Assembly: GCF_016820655.1 (NCBI RefSeq)
Contig: NZ_WSFT01000025.1
Location: 1-43,125, forward strand
Length of the DNA: 43,125 nt
Direction: 5' to 3'
Source of the DNA: Anaeromonas frigoriresistens
GTDB taxonomy: Bacteria; Bacillota; Clostridia; Tissierellales; SIT17
Position numbers and translations under genes: made by a program. The notes under the pieces are model-generated. The model did no database searches, was not told the origin of the DNA, and saw only the letters and a list, made by a program, of their open reading frames with translations. Within the stretch, counting starts at the first letter, position 1. The number at the start of each line of letters is the position of its first letter. This document shows, piece after piece, positions 15,661 through 24,329 of the stretch.

Positions 15661-17211
15661 TTATTCAATAATAATTTCTTCATTTTTATCAATATACACC
15701 CATTTATCTTTTATCTTTACGGCTCCTAGACCTTCGGAGAAACTTTTCACATCATCATATCTTAATTGGATTAATATATTACCTTCCCTATCAATAAAGC
15801 CCCATTTTCCATTCTTTTTTACTGGAATAAACTGACGATTGCTATAAGGTAATCTAATATCATCATATTCAATTTCAGTAATATTTTTGCCATATGTATT
15901 TATTAATCCTTTATTGCTCTCTTTTTCAACTACTAACATATACTCATCAAAATATTCAATGCTATCATATTCTATATCAGTTAATTGGATCCCTTTTTCA
16001 GTAAATATACCCTTTTTATTATTACTTACTACTTCTATTAAATTAAATTTTTCACTATTTATTTCATCAAATACACCTTCCAAGTATACTCTTCCCTCTT
16101 CATTCATAATACCTATTTTATCTTTTAATTTAAATTTTAATAAATCATCTGTAAAATACTCAATAAAATCATATTTAGGAGAAATTATTTCTTCTCCTTC
16201 TCTATTGATCGCTCCATATTTATATCCTTCATCAGTATTTAAATATATAGAAAATAGACTGTTCCTCATTGGACTGATATCATAATACTTTAACTCTGTG
16301 ATATTATTACCTTTAGTATCTATAGTACCTTCATACCCTTTTAAATCTACCTCAGCAATACCATTTTCGAATTTACTCCCAGAATCATATATAGGATCTA
16401 TTACAAATTCACCCTTCTTATTAATATATCCATACTTGTAATTAATATTTACACAAGCTAGATTCTCAGAAAAAATACCTCCATGATCAAACTGAGGTTC
16501 AATTACTAAGTTTCCTATTTTATCTATATAACCATATTTATTGTTAATTTTCACTGGAGCTAAACCTTCACTAAAAAATAACCTATTACTATAGACAGGT
16601 GATATTAATTCTTCTCCATTTTTGTCAAGTGTACCCCATTTTCCGTTCTCATTCACAATATACATTTCATTGTCGGGATAATAATCTATATCTCGATATT
16701 TAGGCTCTACTATGATATTGCCATTTTCATCAGAATATCCCCATTCATTTTCTATTTCTATTAGATAAATATTATTAAGAGCTGAGAGTATTGTATTATA
16801 TTTTGGTTCTAATAATGATTTACCATCTTTCATAACTAATCCATACATACCATCCAAATTAACTAACCAAAGATTTTCAGAATAAAGTTTTATATCTTCA
16901 TATATAGGGTCTATTACATATTTACCTCTAAAATCTATAATGCCATACTTTTCTCCAGCTTTAACTTTTGCCAATCCATTAGTAAAATCATATGCTTCAT
17001 CAAACTTAGCTTCTATAACTAGCTCTCTATTTTTATTTATATAGCCATACTTCCAGTCAATCATTACTGCAGCCAAACCTTCAGAAAAATTCCATATTTC
17101 CTGTAGATATGGCTCCCCTTCTGAACTTATTTCTTTTGTAATTGTGTCCCTAGTACAGGACACTAGTAACAGACTAAATATAATTAATATAAAAGTAAAT
17201 TTCCTTTTCAT
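15661..17211 (-). CDS. WG-repeat lipoprotein
   Basis: 516 residues. The N-terminus is a lipoprotein signal: MKRK, a hydrophobic core and LLLVSC with the lipobox cysteine at about 19, so the protein should be anchored outside the membrane. The rest is about eleven WG-type repeats of 35-45 residues, each with a core like KYGYINKKGEFVIDPIYD or KWGFIDREGNILIQLRYD. Such beta-repeat proteins probably bind surface or periplasmic ligands; none is known here. ATG start behind TAGGAGCGG. It appears monocistronic, between the argS terminator and its own. Confidence 0.88.
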   Translation of the reverse strand: MKRKFTFILIIFSLLLVSCTRDTITKEISSEGEPYLQEIWNFSEGLAAVMIDWKYGYINKNRELVIEAKFDEAYDFTNGLAKVKAGEKYGIIDFRGKYVIDPIYEDIKLYSENLWLVNLDGMYGLVMKDGKSLLEPKYNTILSALNNIYLIEIENEWGYSDENGNIIVEPKYRDIDYYPDNEMYIVNENGKWGTLDKNGEELISPVYSNRLFFSEGLAPVKINNKYGYIDKIGNLVIEPQFDHGGIFSENLACVNINYKYGYINKKGEFVIDPIYDSGSKFENGIAEVDLKGYEGTIDTKGNNITELKYYDISPMRNSLFSIYLNTDEGYKYGAINREGEEIISPKYDFIEYFTDDLLKFKLKDKIGIMNEEGRVYLEGVFDEINSEKFNLIEVVSNNKKGIFTEKGIQLTDIEYDSIEYFDEYMLVVEKESNKGLINTYGKNITEIEYDDIRLPYSNRQFIPVKKNGKWGFIDREGNILIQLRYDDVKSFSEGLGAVKIKDKWVYIDKNEEIIIE

Positions 17212-17248
17212 ATAACCGCTCCTAATTTTTAAGTAATTATACTTGCAT

Positions 17249-17257
17249 ATTATATCA
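17249..17257 (-). promoter_or_regulatory. Candidate extended -10 promoter of the WG-repeat gene
   Basis: Minus strand TGATATAAT at 17257-17249, an extended -10 hexamer, about 38 bases upstream of the start codon. No convincing -35 is seen. Confidence 0.45.
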
Positions 17258-17269
17258 TATTTATATGTT

Positions 17270-17307
17270 TATTTTAAAATAGATACCAGTAATCTGGTAT
17301 CTATTTT
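17270..17307 (-). terminator. Terminator of argS
   Basis: Perfect 14-base-pair stem AAAATAGATACCAG/CTGGTATCTATTTT with a four-base loop (17276-17307), followed on the minus strand by further A/T. It starts ten bases after the argS stop. Confidence 0.82.
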
Positions 17308-17316
17308 ATGGTTATA

Positions 17317-19017
17317 TTACATTTTTTCTGGAGCTTCCACACCTATTAAAGATAATCCTGTTTTTATAACACCTTTTGCTGAATTAACTAAAAGTAATCT
17401 CGCTTTCTTTAGTTCCTCATCATCCACTAAAATAGGACAGTCATGATAGAATTTATTGAAAGCTTGTGCTAAATCTACTATATGACGAGTTATAATTGAT
17501 GGTTCATCCTTTTCCATAGCATCTATAACGATTTGTTTAAAATCATGTATTAATCTAACTACATTTATAGCTTCTTCATTTGATAATAGAGAATAATCTA
17601 TATCATCGGTTACTTCAATACCAGCTTTTGATAGAACACTTGTTGCTCTTGCATGTGTATACTGAACATATGGACCAGTCTCTCCCTCAAAGGCTAATGT
17701 TCTCTCCCAAGAGAATGTGTAATCTTTTATTCTATTGTTAGATAACTCTTGGAATACTACAGCCCCTATTCCTATCTGCTTTGCAACCTTATCTTTATTT
17801 TCTAGATTAGGACTTTTCTCTTCTATAATTTCTTTTGTCTTATCAACAGCTTTATTAAGTACATCTTCTAAAAATACTACTCTACCCTTACGAGTAGACA
17901 TTGTACCTTCTTCTAATGCTACCATTCCAAATGGAACATGAATACATTGATTTGCCCACTCAAATCCCATTAATTCTACAATTTTCATCCACTGTTCAAA
18001 ATGCAATTTTTGTTGAGATCCTACTACATATATATTCCTATAAAAGTCATAGGTTTCTTTTCTATATAATGCAGCAGCTATATCACGGGTAATATATAAT
18101 GTGGAGCCATCTCTCTTCTGAATAAGAGCTGGTGGCATTCCATAAGGCTCTAAATCCACGATTCTTGCCCCTTGAGAATCCTTTAATATTTCTTTTTTGT
18201 TCATTATATCAATTACTCTAGGCATTTTATCTGAGTAAAAGCTTTCCCCAGCAAAGGAATCATATTTAATATTTAACATGTCATATACTCTGTTGAATTC
18301 TTTTAAACTAACATCTCGAATCCATTGCCATAATTCTCTAGCTTCTACATCATCATTTTCTAACTTATGAAACCATTCTCTAGCTTGATCATCTAACTCC
18401 GGCTTTTCTTCTGCTACTTCATGGAACTTAATATATAGCTTAAGTAGCTCAGGAATAGGGTTAGCTTCTATAATTTCTCTATCTCCCCATTCTTTATATG
18501 CAACAATTAGCTTACCAAATTGAGTTCCATAATCCCCTAGATGATTTATAGCAATAGTATTAAATCCTAAAAAATTATAAATTTTGTACAGGGAATGTCC
18601 TATAACGGTAGTTCTTATATGACCAATGTGAAAAGGCTTTGCTATATTAGGAGATGAGAACTCAACTATTACATTTCTACCCTTACCAATATCTGTAGCT
18701 CCATATTTTTCTTTATTCTCATATACTTCTTTTAATACTGTCTCCGCAAATACCCCTCTATTAATAAAGAAGTTGATATATGGACCTACACTTTGTATTT
18801 TTTCAAAATATTTATTATCCCCAATCATTTCTACAATTTCTTGAGAAATAACATTAGGAGCTTTCCTAAATATCTTTGCCATTTTAAAACAAGGTATAGC
18901 ATAATCCCCCATTTCATAATTTGGTGGAACTTCAATCAATCCCAATAATTCTTCTTTAGACATTTCTTCTACATTTTTATTAATCAACTCAGCAATTTGT
19001 TGTTTAAAATCTATCAT
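17317..19017 (-). CDS. argS: Arginyl-tRNA synthetase
   Basis: 566 residues, class I synthetase charging tRNA-Arg. An N-terminal additional domain (residues 1-90) precedes the Rossmann fold with the HIGH motif in KPFHIGHIRTT. The KMSKS position is MSTRKGRVV, typical of bacterial ArgRS, and the C-terminal DALR anticodon-binding domain contains YVQYTHARATSVL and ends in SLIGVEAPEKM. ATG start behind AAGGAGGG. It is expressed from its own T-box leader and followed by a strong terminator, so it is a single-gene unit regulated by uncharged tRNA-Arg. Confidence 0.97.
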   Translation of the reverse strand: MIDFKQQIAELINKNVEEMSKEELLGLIEVPPNYEMGDYAIPCFKMAKIFRKAPNVISQEIVEMIGDNKYFEKIQSVGPYINFFINRGVFAETVLKEVYENKEKYGATDIGKGRNVIVEFSSPNIAKPFHIGHIRTTVIGHSLYKIYNFLGFNTIAINHLGDYGTQFGKLIVAYKEWGDREIIEANPIPELLKLYIKFHEVAEEKPELDDQAREWFHKLENDDVEARELWQWIRDVSLKEFNRVYDMLNIKYDSFAGESFYSDKMPRVIDIMNKKEILKDSQGARIVDLEPYGMPPALIQKRDGSTLYITRDIAAALYRKETYDFYRNIYVVGSQQKLHFEQWMKIVELMGFEWANQCIHVPFGMVALEEGTMSTRKGRVVFLEDVLNKAVDKTKEIIEEKSPNLENKDKVAKQIGIGAVVFQELSNNRIKDYTFSWERTLAFEGETGPYVQYTHARATSVLSKAGIEVTDDIDYSLLSNEEAINVVRLIHDFKQIVIDAMEKDEPSIITRHIVDLAQAFNKFYHDCPILVDDEELKKARLLLVNSAKGVIKTGLSLIGVEAPEKM

Positions 19018-19050
19018 CTAAAATCCCTCCTTAAGAATTTTTATAAATAA

Positions 19051-19288
19051 AAAAATCCCATCTCTTATTAAAAGAGACGAGATTTTACCCGTGTTACCAC
19101 TCTAATTGACACATTCATGCCCACTCATTCTATAATAACGGTTTAACCGGCTCACCTTACTCATTTCAGATGGCTTCTCCAAGACTCTATTCAAATATAT
19201 CTTATGTATCAGGCTTCCACCATCCCTGACTCTCTTTAACACTTAATATATTCTACTATTCTCTTCACTGAATTTTCTCTATTAATTT
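19051..19288 (-). ncRNA. T-box riboswitch, Arg-specific (specifier AGA)
   Basis: The leader has a Stem I with the AGAGAG and GGTGGAAGCC region, and a specifier AGA (19188-19186) flanked by GAAT and GTCTTGG in the same relative frame as in the two other T-boxes of the window. The T-box sequence is GAGTGGTAACACGGGT (19102-19087). A terminator hairpin with loop TTTTAATA and a T run ends at 19051. AGA encodes Arg and matches argS downstream. The T-box core deviates from the usual TGGNACCGCG, reading TGGTAACACG. Confidence 0.9.
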
Positions 19289-19294
19289 CTATTT

Positions 19295-19323
19295 AATATA
19301 CCATATTATTATTAACTAATCAA
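19295..19323 (-). promoter_or_regulatory. Promoter of the argS T-box leader
   Basis: Minus strand TTGATT at 19323-19318, a 17-base spacer, TATATT at 19300-19295. Transcription would start near 19288, immediately before Stem I. The stretch 19324-19412 upstream shows nothing else I can name. Confidence 0.65.
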
Positions 19324-19412
19324 GTATTTCCAAACTAATTTTATATTTATTTTATATATTATACCCTTTATAGTATATTTATACACTATTTTATTCATTT
19401 TAGTTGTTTTAG

Positions 19413-20429
19413 TTAATATTTAATACTATTATTATCAATAGATTCAATATTATTATTACCAGTAAGGATCATTGCTTGTAATAGTTCCTTCTGCATTTTT
19501 TCTAATGTTATTTTTACTCCTTCTTCATGTCCACCATAGGCTCCAATTATTATTGGTCTTCCTATAAGAACAGCATCTGCACCTAAAGCAATCATTTTGA
19601 ATACATCTATTCCAGAACGTATTCCACCATCAGCTAAAATAGTTATTTTACCTTTTACAACTTTAGCTATCTCAGGAAGCACCTTAGCTACTCCTTCCAC
19701 ATGATCAAGTACTCTCCCCCCATGATTTGACACCACAATTGCTTTAGCTCCTATTTCAACTGCTATTTTTGCCTCTTCCACAGTCATTATTCCTTTTAAG
19801 ATAAATGGTAATTCCGTAGACTCAATTAACTCCTTTAATTCTTTCTTAGTTTTAGGTCCTACAGGCTGACCTTTTAATGCCATGGTTATTAATCCAGCAC
19901 CATCTATATCTACTCCTATAGCTAAAGAATTTATTTTTTCTGCCATTTTAATTTTTTCTAATATAGCTTTATTTTCTCTTGGTTTAATAATAGGTATACC
20001 TTTTCCATCTACTCCTCTTATTCCATCTAGTCCATCCTGATACATACTTGCATCTGCTGTGTCCCCAGTCATTGCTATAGTGCCAGCATCTATGCTTCCT
20101 TTCATCACAGCTATTACGTACTCCTCCTCAGATAAAGCTCCCCCCATATTAAAACTACTTCCAGTTACAGGTGCAGATATAATAGGCATACTTATTTTAT
20201 GACCCAATATTTTAATATTTGTACTAGGATTTTTAGAATTATGAATAGTTCTTAATCTCAAATTCACTTGCTTTAATTCATTAATATTATTTTTAAAGGA
20301 TTGAGCTGTAATACTACCTCCCATTCCAGGTACTTCACCAGCACAGGCAACTCCATTACATACAGGGCATACTCTACAATACCCTTTCATTTTTTTTCTT
20401 GCTTCTTTTCTTATTTCTTGTATATCCAT
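19413..20429 (-). CDS. FMN-dependent alpha-hydroxy-acid dehydrogenase/oxidase family protein
   Basis: 338 residues with the (beta/alpha)8 FMN-binding fold of the lactate oxidase/glycolate oxidase family. The catalytic SNHGGRVLD (base His and substrate-binding Arg) is near residue 234, followed by ADGGIRSGIDVFKMIALGADAVLIGRP, the phosphate-binding part. The N-terminus has a cysteine-rich CRVCPVCNGVACAG, seen in clostridial members of the family but not in the aerobic oxidases, so an anaerobic dehydrogenase role is likelier. The substrate is not known. ATG start behind AAGGGGG. It follows the P1 peptidase gene by 34 bases. Confidence 0.86.
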   Translation of the reverse strand: MDIQEIRKEARKKMKGYCRVCPVCNGVACAGEVPGMGGSITAQSFKNNINELKQVNLRLRTIHNSKNPSTNIKILGHKISMPIISAPVTGSSFNMGGALSEEEYVIAVMKGSIDAGTIAMTGDTADASMYQDGLDGIRGVDGKGIPIIKPRENKAILEKIKMAEKINSLAIGVDIDGAGLITMALKGQPVGPKTKKELKELIESTELPFILKGIMTVEEAKIAVEIGAKAIVVSNHGGRVLDHVEGVAKVLPEIAKVVKGKITILADGGIRSGIDVFKMIALGADAVLIGRPIIIGAYGGHEEGVKITLEKMQKELLQAMILTGNNNIESIDNNSIKY

Positions 20430-20463
20430 GTTAAATTACCCCCTTATATTTTCATCTATTATA

Positions 20464-21426
20464 CTATTTTCTTATATCTTTATATGATATTACATTGCTT
20501 TCAGATTCTGCAAATTTCACAGCTCTTAATATTGCTTTTTCCATAGTAATAGCTGATAAGATCCCCACAGCATTTATGTCTGCTTCTATATCCCCTGTAT
20601 TCATTGTAAATATAGTATCACCATCAAAAGTTGAATGGGAAGGTCTTATAGCTCTCCCATATCCATTATGAGCCATTGAAGCTATTTTATTAGCTTGTGA
20701 CTTTGTGAATTTAGCATTAGTTATAACAATACCTATAGTTGTATTTTGACCAAAGAGATTCCTTTTGTCAGAATAATTTTTTAACATCTCATTTTCTGTA
20801 CCTATGAAATTCATTTTATCATCAAGAAGTCCTGCGACGATCTCATTTTTTTCGGTGTTTATTATATCTCCTAATGCATTTACTGCTACTATTGATAATA
20901 CTTTTAAATCCCCTGCTTGAAGACCATAGCAACCTAATCCACCTTTCATTGCTCTTTCTAATCCATACAGTTTTCCAACAGTAGCTCCTGTACCTGCACC
21001 AAAAGACCCTTCTTTAAAGTCGTTTTTATATGCATTTATGCAGGCCTTATATCCTAGAGATTTATCTGGTCTTATTTTAGGGTTACCTAAATTTAAATCA
21101 AATAATACCGCACTACATACGATTGGAACTTTTACTACTCCTGTATTAAATCCTATGTCCTTTTCTTCTAAACATTCCATTACTCCAGTAGCTGCATCTA
21201 ATCCATAAGCACTTCCTCCACTTAAAACTACAGAATGTATCTTCTCTACTAAATTTTCAGGTTTTAGTAAATCAGTTTCTCTTGTTCCAGGGGCTCCTCC
21301 TCTTACATCTACACCAGCTACTGCTCCTTTTTCACATATAATAACTGTACATCCGGTTGGACCTTCTCTATATTCAGCATTTCCTACATATATTCCTTCT
21401 ATATCATTCAATCCTATTTCTTCCAT
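20464..21426 (-). CDS. P1-family peptidase (DmpA/NylC-like)
   Basis: 320 residues, N-terminal nucleophile-type hydrolase. Family motifs include GPTGCTVI near the start, VLSGGSAYGLDAATGV, GSFGAGTGATVGK and the NTTIGIVITNA segment near residue 234, whose Thr is the expected self-cleavage site and nucleophile. NPxLxxAxN-type processing is typical of DmpA, endo-type 6-aminohexanoate hydrolase (NylC) and BapA. The natural substrate is likely a peptide with unusual residues, but is unknown. ATG start behind AGGAGG. It lies upstream of the FMN dehydrogenase gene in one unit. Confidence 0.87.
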   Translation of the reverse strand: MEEIGLNDIEGIYVGNAEYREGPTGCTVIICEKGAVAGVDVRGGAPGTRETDLLKPENLVEKIHSVVLSGGSAYGLDAATGVMECLEEKDIGFNTGVVKVPIVCSAVLFDLNLGNPKIRPDKSLGYKACINAYKNDFKEGSFGAGTGATVGKLYGLERAMKGGLGCYGLQAGDLKVLSIVAVNALGDIINTEKNEIVAGLLDDKMNFIGTENEMLKNYSDKRNLFGQNTTIGIVITNAKFTKSQANKIASMAHNGYGRAIRPSHSTFDGDTIFTMNTGDIEADINAVGILSAITMEKAILRAVKFAESESNVISYKDIRK

Positions 21427-21444
21427 ATACTTTCCTCCTAGATA

Positions 21445-21484
21445 CCCGTAAAAATAGAATAGATTTTATCTATTCTATTTTTAT
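21445..21484 (-). terminator. Terminator after the DUF523 gene
   Basis: Stem AATAGAATAGA/TCTATTCTATT with a TTTTA loop (21453-21480), with T runs on both sides. It begins within ten bases of the DUF523 stop and separates the U32-mutS2-DUF523 unit from the P1 peptidase. Confidence 0.78.
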
Positions 21485-21489
21485 AACTA

Positions 21490-21930
21490 TCAAATTAATT
21501 TTTCAATATCTTCTTCAGTATATATTTTGATACCATTTTTTTCTAAAAGTTCTGCTGTTATACCTTTTCCCTCAATTAGTCTGCCATAAAAACTACCATC
21601 ATATATTTTCCCATATCCACAGGAGGGGCTTTTAGCTTTTAGAATAGCAACCTCAGCATCAAAAAACTTTGCAATTTTTAAAGTTTCCTCTGCTCCTTTA
21701 TAAAATTCTTTAGTTACATCTTTGCCTAATTTATCTCTAACTATTTTTTTGTCATCTACTCTATCAACGATTTCAACAGGTAATCGAGGAGTACTCAGCC
21801 CTCCTAATTGTTCAGGACATACTAAAATAGATTTATTATTTTTAACAAACTCCATAAGCTTCTTATTCTCACTGTTCTTTCCATTGTATTTACAATTAAC
21901 CCCTACAAGACATGCACTTATTAAATACAT
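21490..21930 (-). CDS. DUF523 family protein (YbbK-like)
   Basis: 146 residues. Conserved family features include ISACLVGVNCKYNG at the N-terminus, VCPEQLGGLSTPR near residue 37, and the KAKSPSCGYGKIYDGSF motif. The three cysteine positions suggest a metal or Fe-S site, but the function is not established. ATG start eight bases from mutS2's end, behind GTGAGGTG. It is the last gene of the unit that includes U32 and mutS2. Confidence 0.88.
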   Translation of the reverse strand: MYLISACLVGVNCKYNGKNSENKKLMEFVKNNKSILVCPEQLGGLSTPRLPVEIVDRVDDKKIVRDKLGKDVTKEFYKGAEETLKIAKFFDAEVAILKAKSPSCGYGKIYDGSFYGRLIEGKGITAELLEKNGIKIYTEEDIEKLI

Positions 21931-21938
21931 ATTTCACC

Positions 21939-24317
21939 TCACTTTAAATCTACTACCGTCACTCCTACTCCACCTTCGCCATATTTTCCTAACCTAAAAC
22001 CTTTCACATGGCGATGACTTTTAAGCTGCTGCTTTATTCCTTCTCTTAATACTCCAGTACCTTTTCCATGAATGATAGTAACTTGACTTAACCCTGCTAT
22101 ATATACATCATCTAAATACTTATCCACATCCAACATTGCTTCTTCTAAATTTCTACCTCTCAAATCAAGGTCTGTTTTTATTGATTTTGTTTTAGATCTA
22201 ACCATCCCTTTAGTTGATTTCTGTGTTTTATTCATATCTTCGTCTTTTGCTTTTTCTATATTACTTAAATTTACACTTACTTTCATAATACCAGCTTGTA
22301 CCATAAGGTTTCCACCGCTATCTGGTTCTGTTAATACTGTAGCCTTTTGATTAAGATTTAAGAGCTTTACCGTATCTCCTACCTTTAAATTTTTAGGTGG
22401 CTTTTTATTTGTTCTTCCTAGTATGTTCTCTGAGATATCCTCTTCCATACTGCCTAATTTATTTCTTAACTTATCTTTAGCTTCCTGCATCTTTTTATTT
22501 CTTTCTTTTTCAATATCTGTAGAAATATTTCTTAATTCTTTTATTATTTCATCTGACTCTGCTTTAGCTTCTTCTATTATTTTTCTTGCTTCTAATTTAG
22601 CTTCTCTTAATGTGTTTTTCCTTACTTTATCAATTTTTTCTTTCTTATTTTCTAATTCTTCCTTAAGATCATTAATTTCTCTTTTCAATCTCTCAGATTC
22701 TGCTTTATTTTCTTCACTAATTTTTCTATCAGTTTCTATCTTTGCTAATACATCTTCAAATTGTATATTTTCTTTAGATAATAATTCTCTAGATTTCTCT
22801 ATGATAACATCCTGTAACCCTAACCTCTTTGAAATCTCAAAAGCGTTAGATTTTCCTGGTATACCTATTAACAATTTATATGTAGGACTCAACGATTCTA
22901 CATCAAATTCTACAGATGCATTCTCTATACCTTCTGTAGATATAGCATATAATTTTAGTTCACTATAGTGGGTAGTAGCTATAGTTGTTATCTTTCTACT
23001 GTATAAATAGTCTAAAATAGACATAGCTAAAGCTGCCCCTTCTGTAGGATCAGTACCTGCCCCTAATTCATCAAATAATACCAGGCTATTATATTCTACG
23101 TTATCTATAATATTTACTATATTAGTCATATGAGATGAAAAAGTACTTAAACTCTGCTCTATACTTTGTTCATCGCCAATATCAGCAAACACATTATTAA
23201 ATATGGCCATATGGCTACCATGGTCACTGGGAATATGAAGCCCCGCTTGAGTCATTAAAGTTAATAATCCTACTGTTTTTAATGTGACAGTTTTTCCCCC
23301 TGTATTTGGTCCTGTAATAATCAAAGAATTGAAATCTCTACCTAGATAGATATCATTTGCTACAACTTCATTTTTTGGTATTAGAGGATGTCTTCCATTT
23401 TTTATATATATTTGACCTTCATTATTCAATGTGGGCTTAATACCGCCCATTTCTAATGCTAGTTTACCTTTAGCAAAAATAAAGTCTATCTTAGCTAATA
23501 TTTTTTGGTTTTCAATTATATCATCTGCTATAAGAGCTACCTTTTCACTAAAGTCTTTTAAAATTCTTTCAATTTCTTTGTTTTCTTCCACCTTTAATTC
23601 TTTTAATTCATTATTAAGATTGACAATGGCCATTGGCTCTATAAACAAAGTTGCTCCACTAGAAGATTGATCATGAACTAACCCTGGAAATTGAGACCTA
23701 TTTTCTTGTTTTACTGGTACCACATATCTATCATTTCTTAAGGTAATTATACTATCTTGCAATAGTTTTTTGTTATTAGATGAATTTATTATTGAATTTA
23801 ATTTGCTTTTAATAGAAGCATTTTTAGTTTCAATTTGTCTTCGAATTGATCTTAGTGTGGAACTTGCATTGTCAGATATTTCTTCCTCACTTATTATTGC
23901 ATTTTCTATCTCATCTTCTAAGTCTTTAAATGCAGATAGATCTTCGATGTATCCTTCTAGTATGGGATAAGAAGAATCACTATCTTCTCTATCAGTTCTT
24001 ATAAAAGCTTTTATCCTTCTAGCAGCCCTTAAACTATCTCCTATTTTTAATAAAGCCCCAGGATATAGCATACCACCTTTTACAGCTCTAGATACTTCAG
24101 AAGAAAGATTGAATATCCCTCCTAATGGTGGATTGCCTCTTCTTAATATTATACTGGTACCTTCATCTGTTTCATCTTGAGCATCCTTAACATCTTCTAG
24201 TTCATTCATAGGTAGCAGTTTTTTTACTATATCTTTCCCTAATGAAGATTCTGCTTTTTTATCAAGTATTTCAATTATTTTAAAATACTCTAAGGTCTTT
24301 AAAGATTTATCGTTAAT
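21939..24317 (-). CDS. mutS2: Endonuclease/ribosome-rescue ATPase MutS2
   Basis: About 792 residues. The MutS-like ATPase has Walker A GPNTGGKT (about residue 336), Walker B with LVLFDELGAGTDPTEG, a long coiled coil (about 510-620), a KOW-like stretch, and a C-terminal Smr nuclease domain with LDLRGR and HGKGTGVLR. MutS2 acts on collided ribosomes and branched DNA in Firmicutes. The start I favour is ATT at 24317-24315, six bases after AGGTG, because the residues after it (NDKSLKTLE) align with the usual MutS2 N-terminus. A GTG at 24326-24324 is part of that same ribosome binding site. It lies 3-12 bases downstream of the U32 gene. Confidence 0.93.
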   Translation of the reverse strand: MNDKSLKTLEYFKIIEILDKKAESSLGKDIVKKLLPMNELEDVKDAQDETDEGTSIILRRGNPPLGGIFNLSSEVSRAVKGGMLYPGALLKIGDSLRAARRIKAFIRTDREDSDSSYPILEGYIEDLSAFKDLEDEIENAIISEEEISDNASSTLRSIRRQIETKNASIKSKLNSIINSSNNKKLLQDSIITLRNDRYVVPVKQENRSQFPGLVHDQSSSGATLFIEPMAIVNLNNELKELKVEENKEIERILKDFSEKVALIADDIIENQKILAKIDFIFAKGKLALEMGGIKPTLNNEGQIYIKNGRHPLIPKNEVVANDIYLGRDFNSLIITGPNTGGKTVTLKTVGLLTLMTQAGLHIPSDHGSHMAIFNNVFADIGDEQSIEQSLSTFSSHMTNIVNIIDNVEYNSLVLFDELGAGTDPTEGAALAMSILDYLYSRKITTIATTHYSELKLYAISTEGIENASVEFDVESLSPTYKLLIGIPGKSNAFEISKRLGLQDVIIEKSRELLSKENIQFEDVLAKIETDRKISEENKAESERLKREINDLKEELENKKEKIDKVRKNTLREAKLEARKIIEEAKAESDEIIKELRNISTDIEKERNKKMQEAKDKLRNKLGSMEEDISENILGRTNKKPPKNLKVGDTVKLLNLNQKATVLTEPDSGGNLMVQAGIMKVSVNLSNIEKAKDEDMNKTQKSTKGMVRSKTKSIKTDLDLRGRNLEEAMLDVDKYLDDVYIAGLSQVTIIHGKGTGVLREGIKQQLKSHRHVKGFRLGKYGEGGVGVTVVDLK

Positions 24318-24329
24318 ACCTATCACCTT

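Noticed and set aside
22423..22968. 181-residue plus-strand open frame opposite mutS2
   Set aside because: It lies antisense to the coiled-coil and ATPase part of mutS2, is composed mostly of Ser, Leu and Phe as expected from reversed Lys/Glu-rich codons, and has no ribosome binding site.
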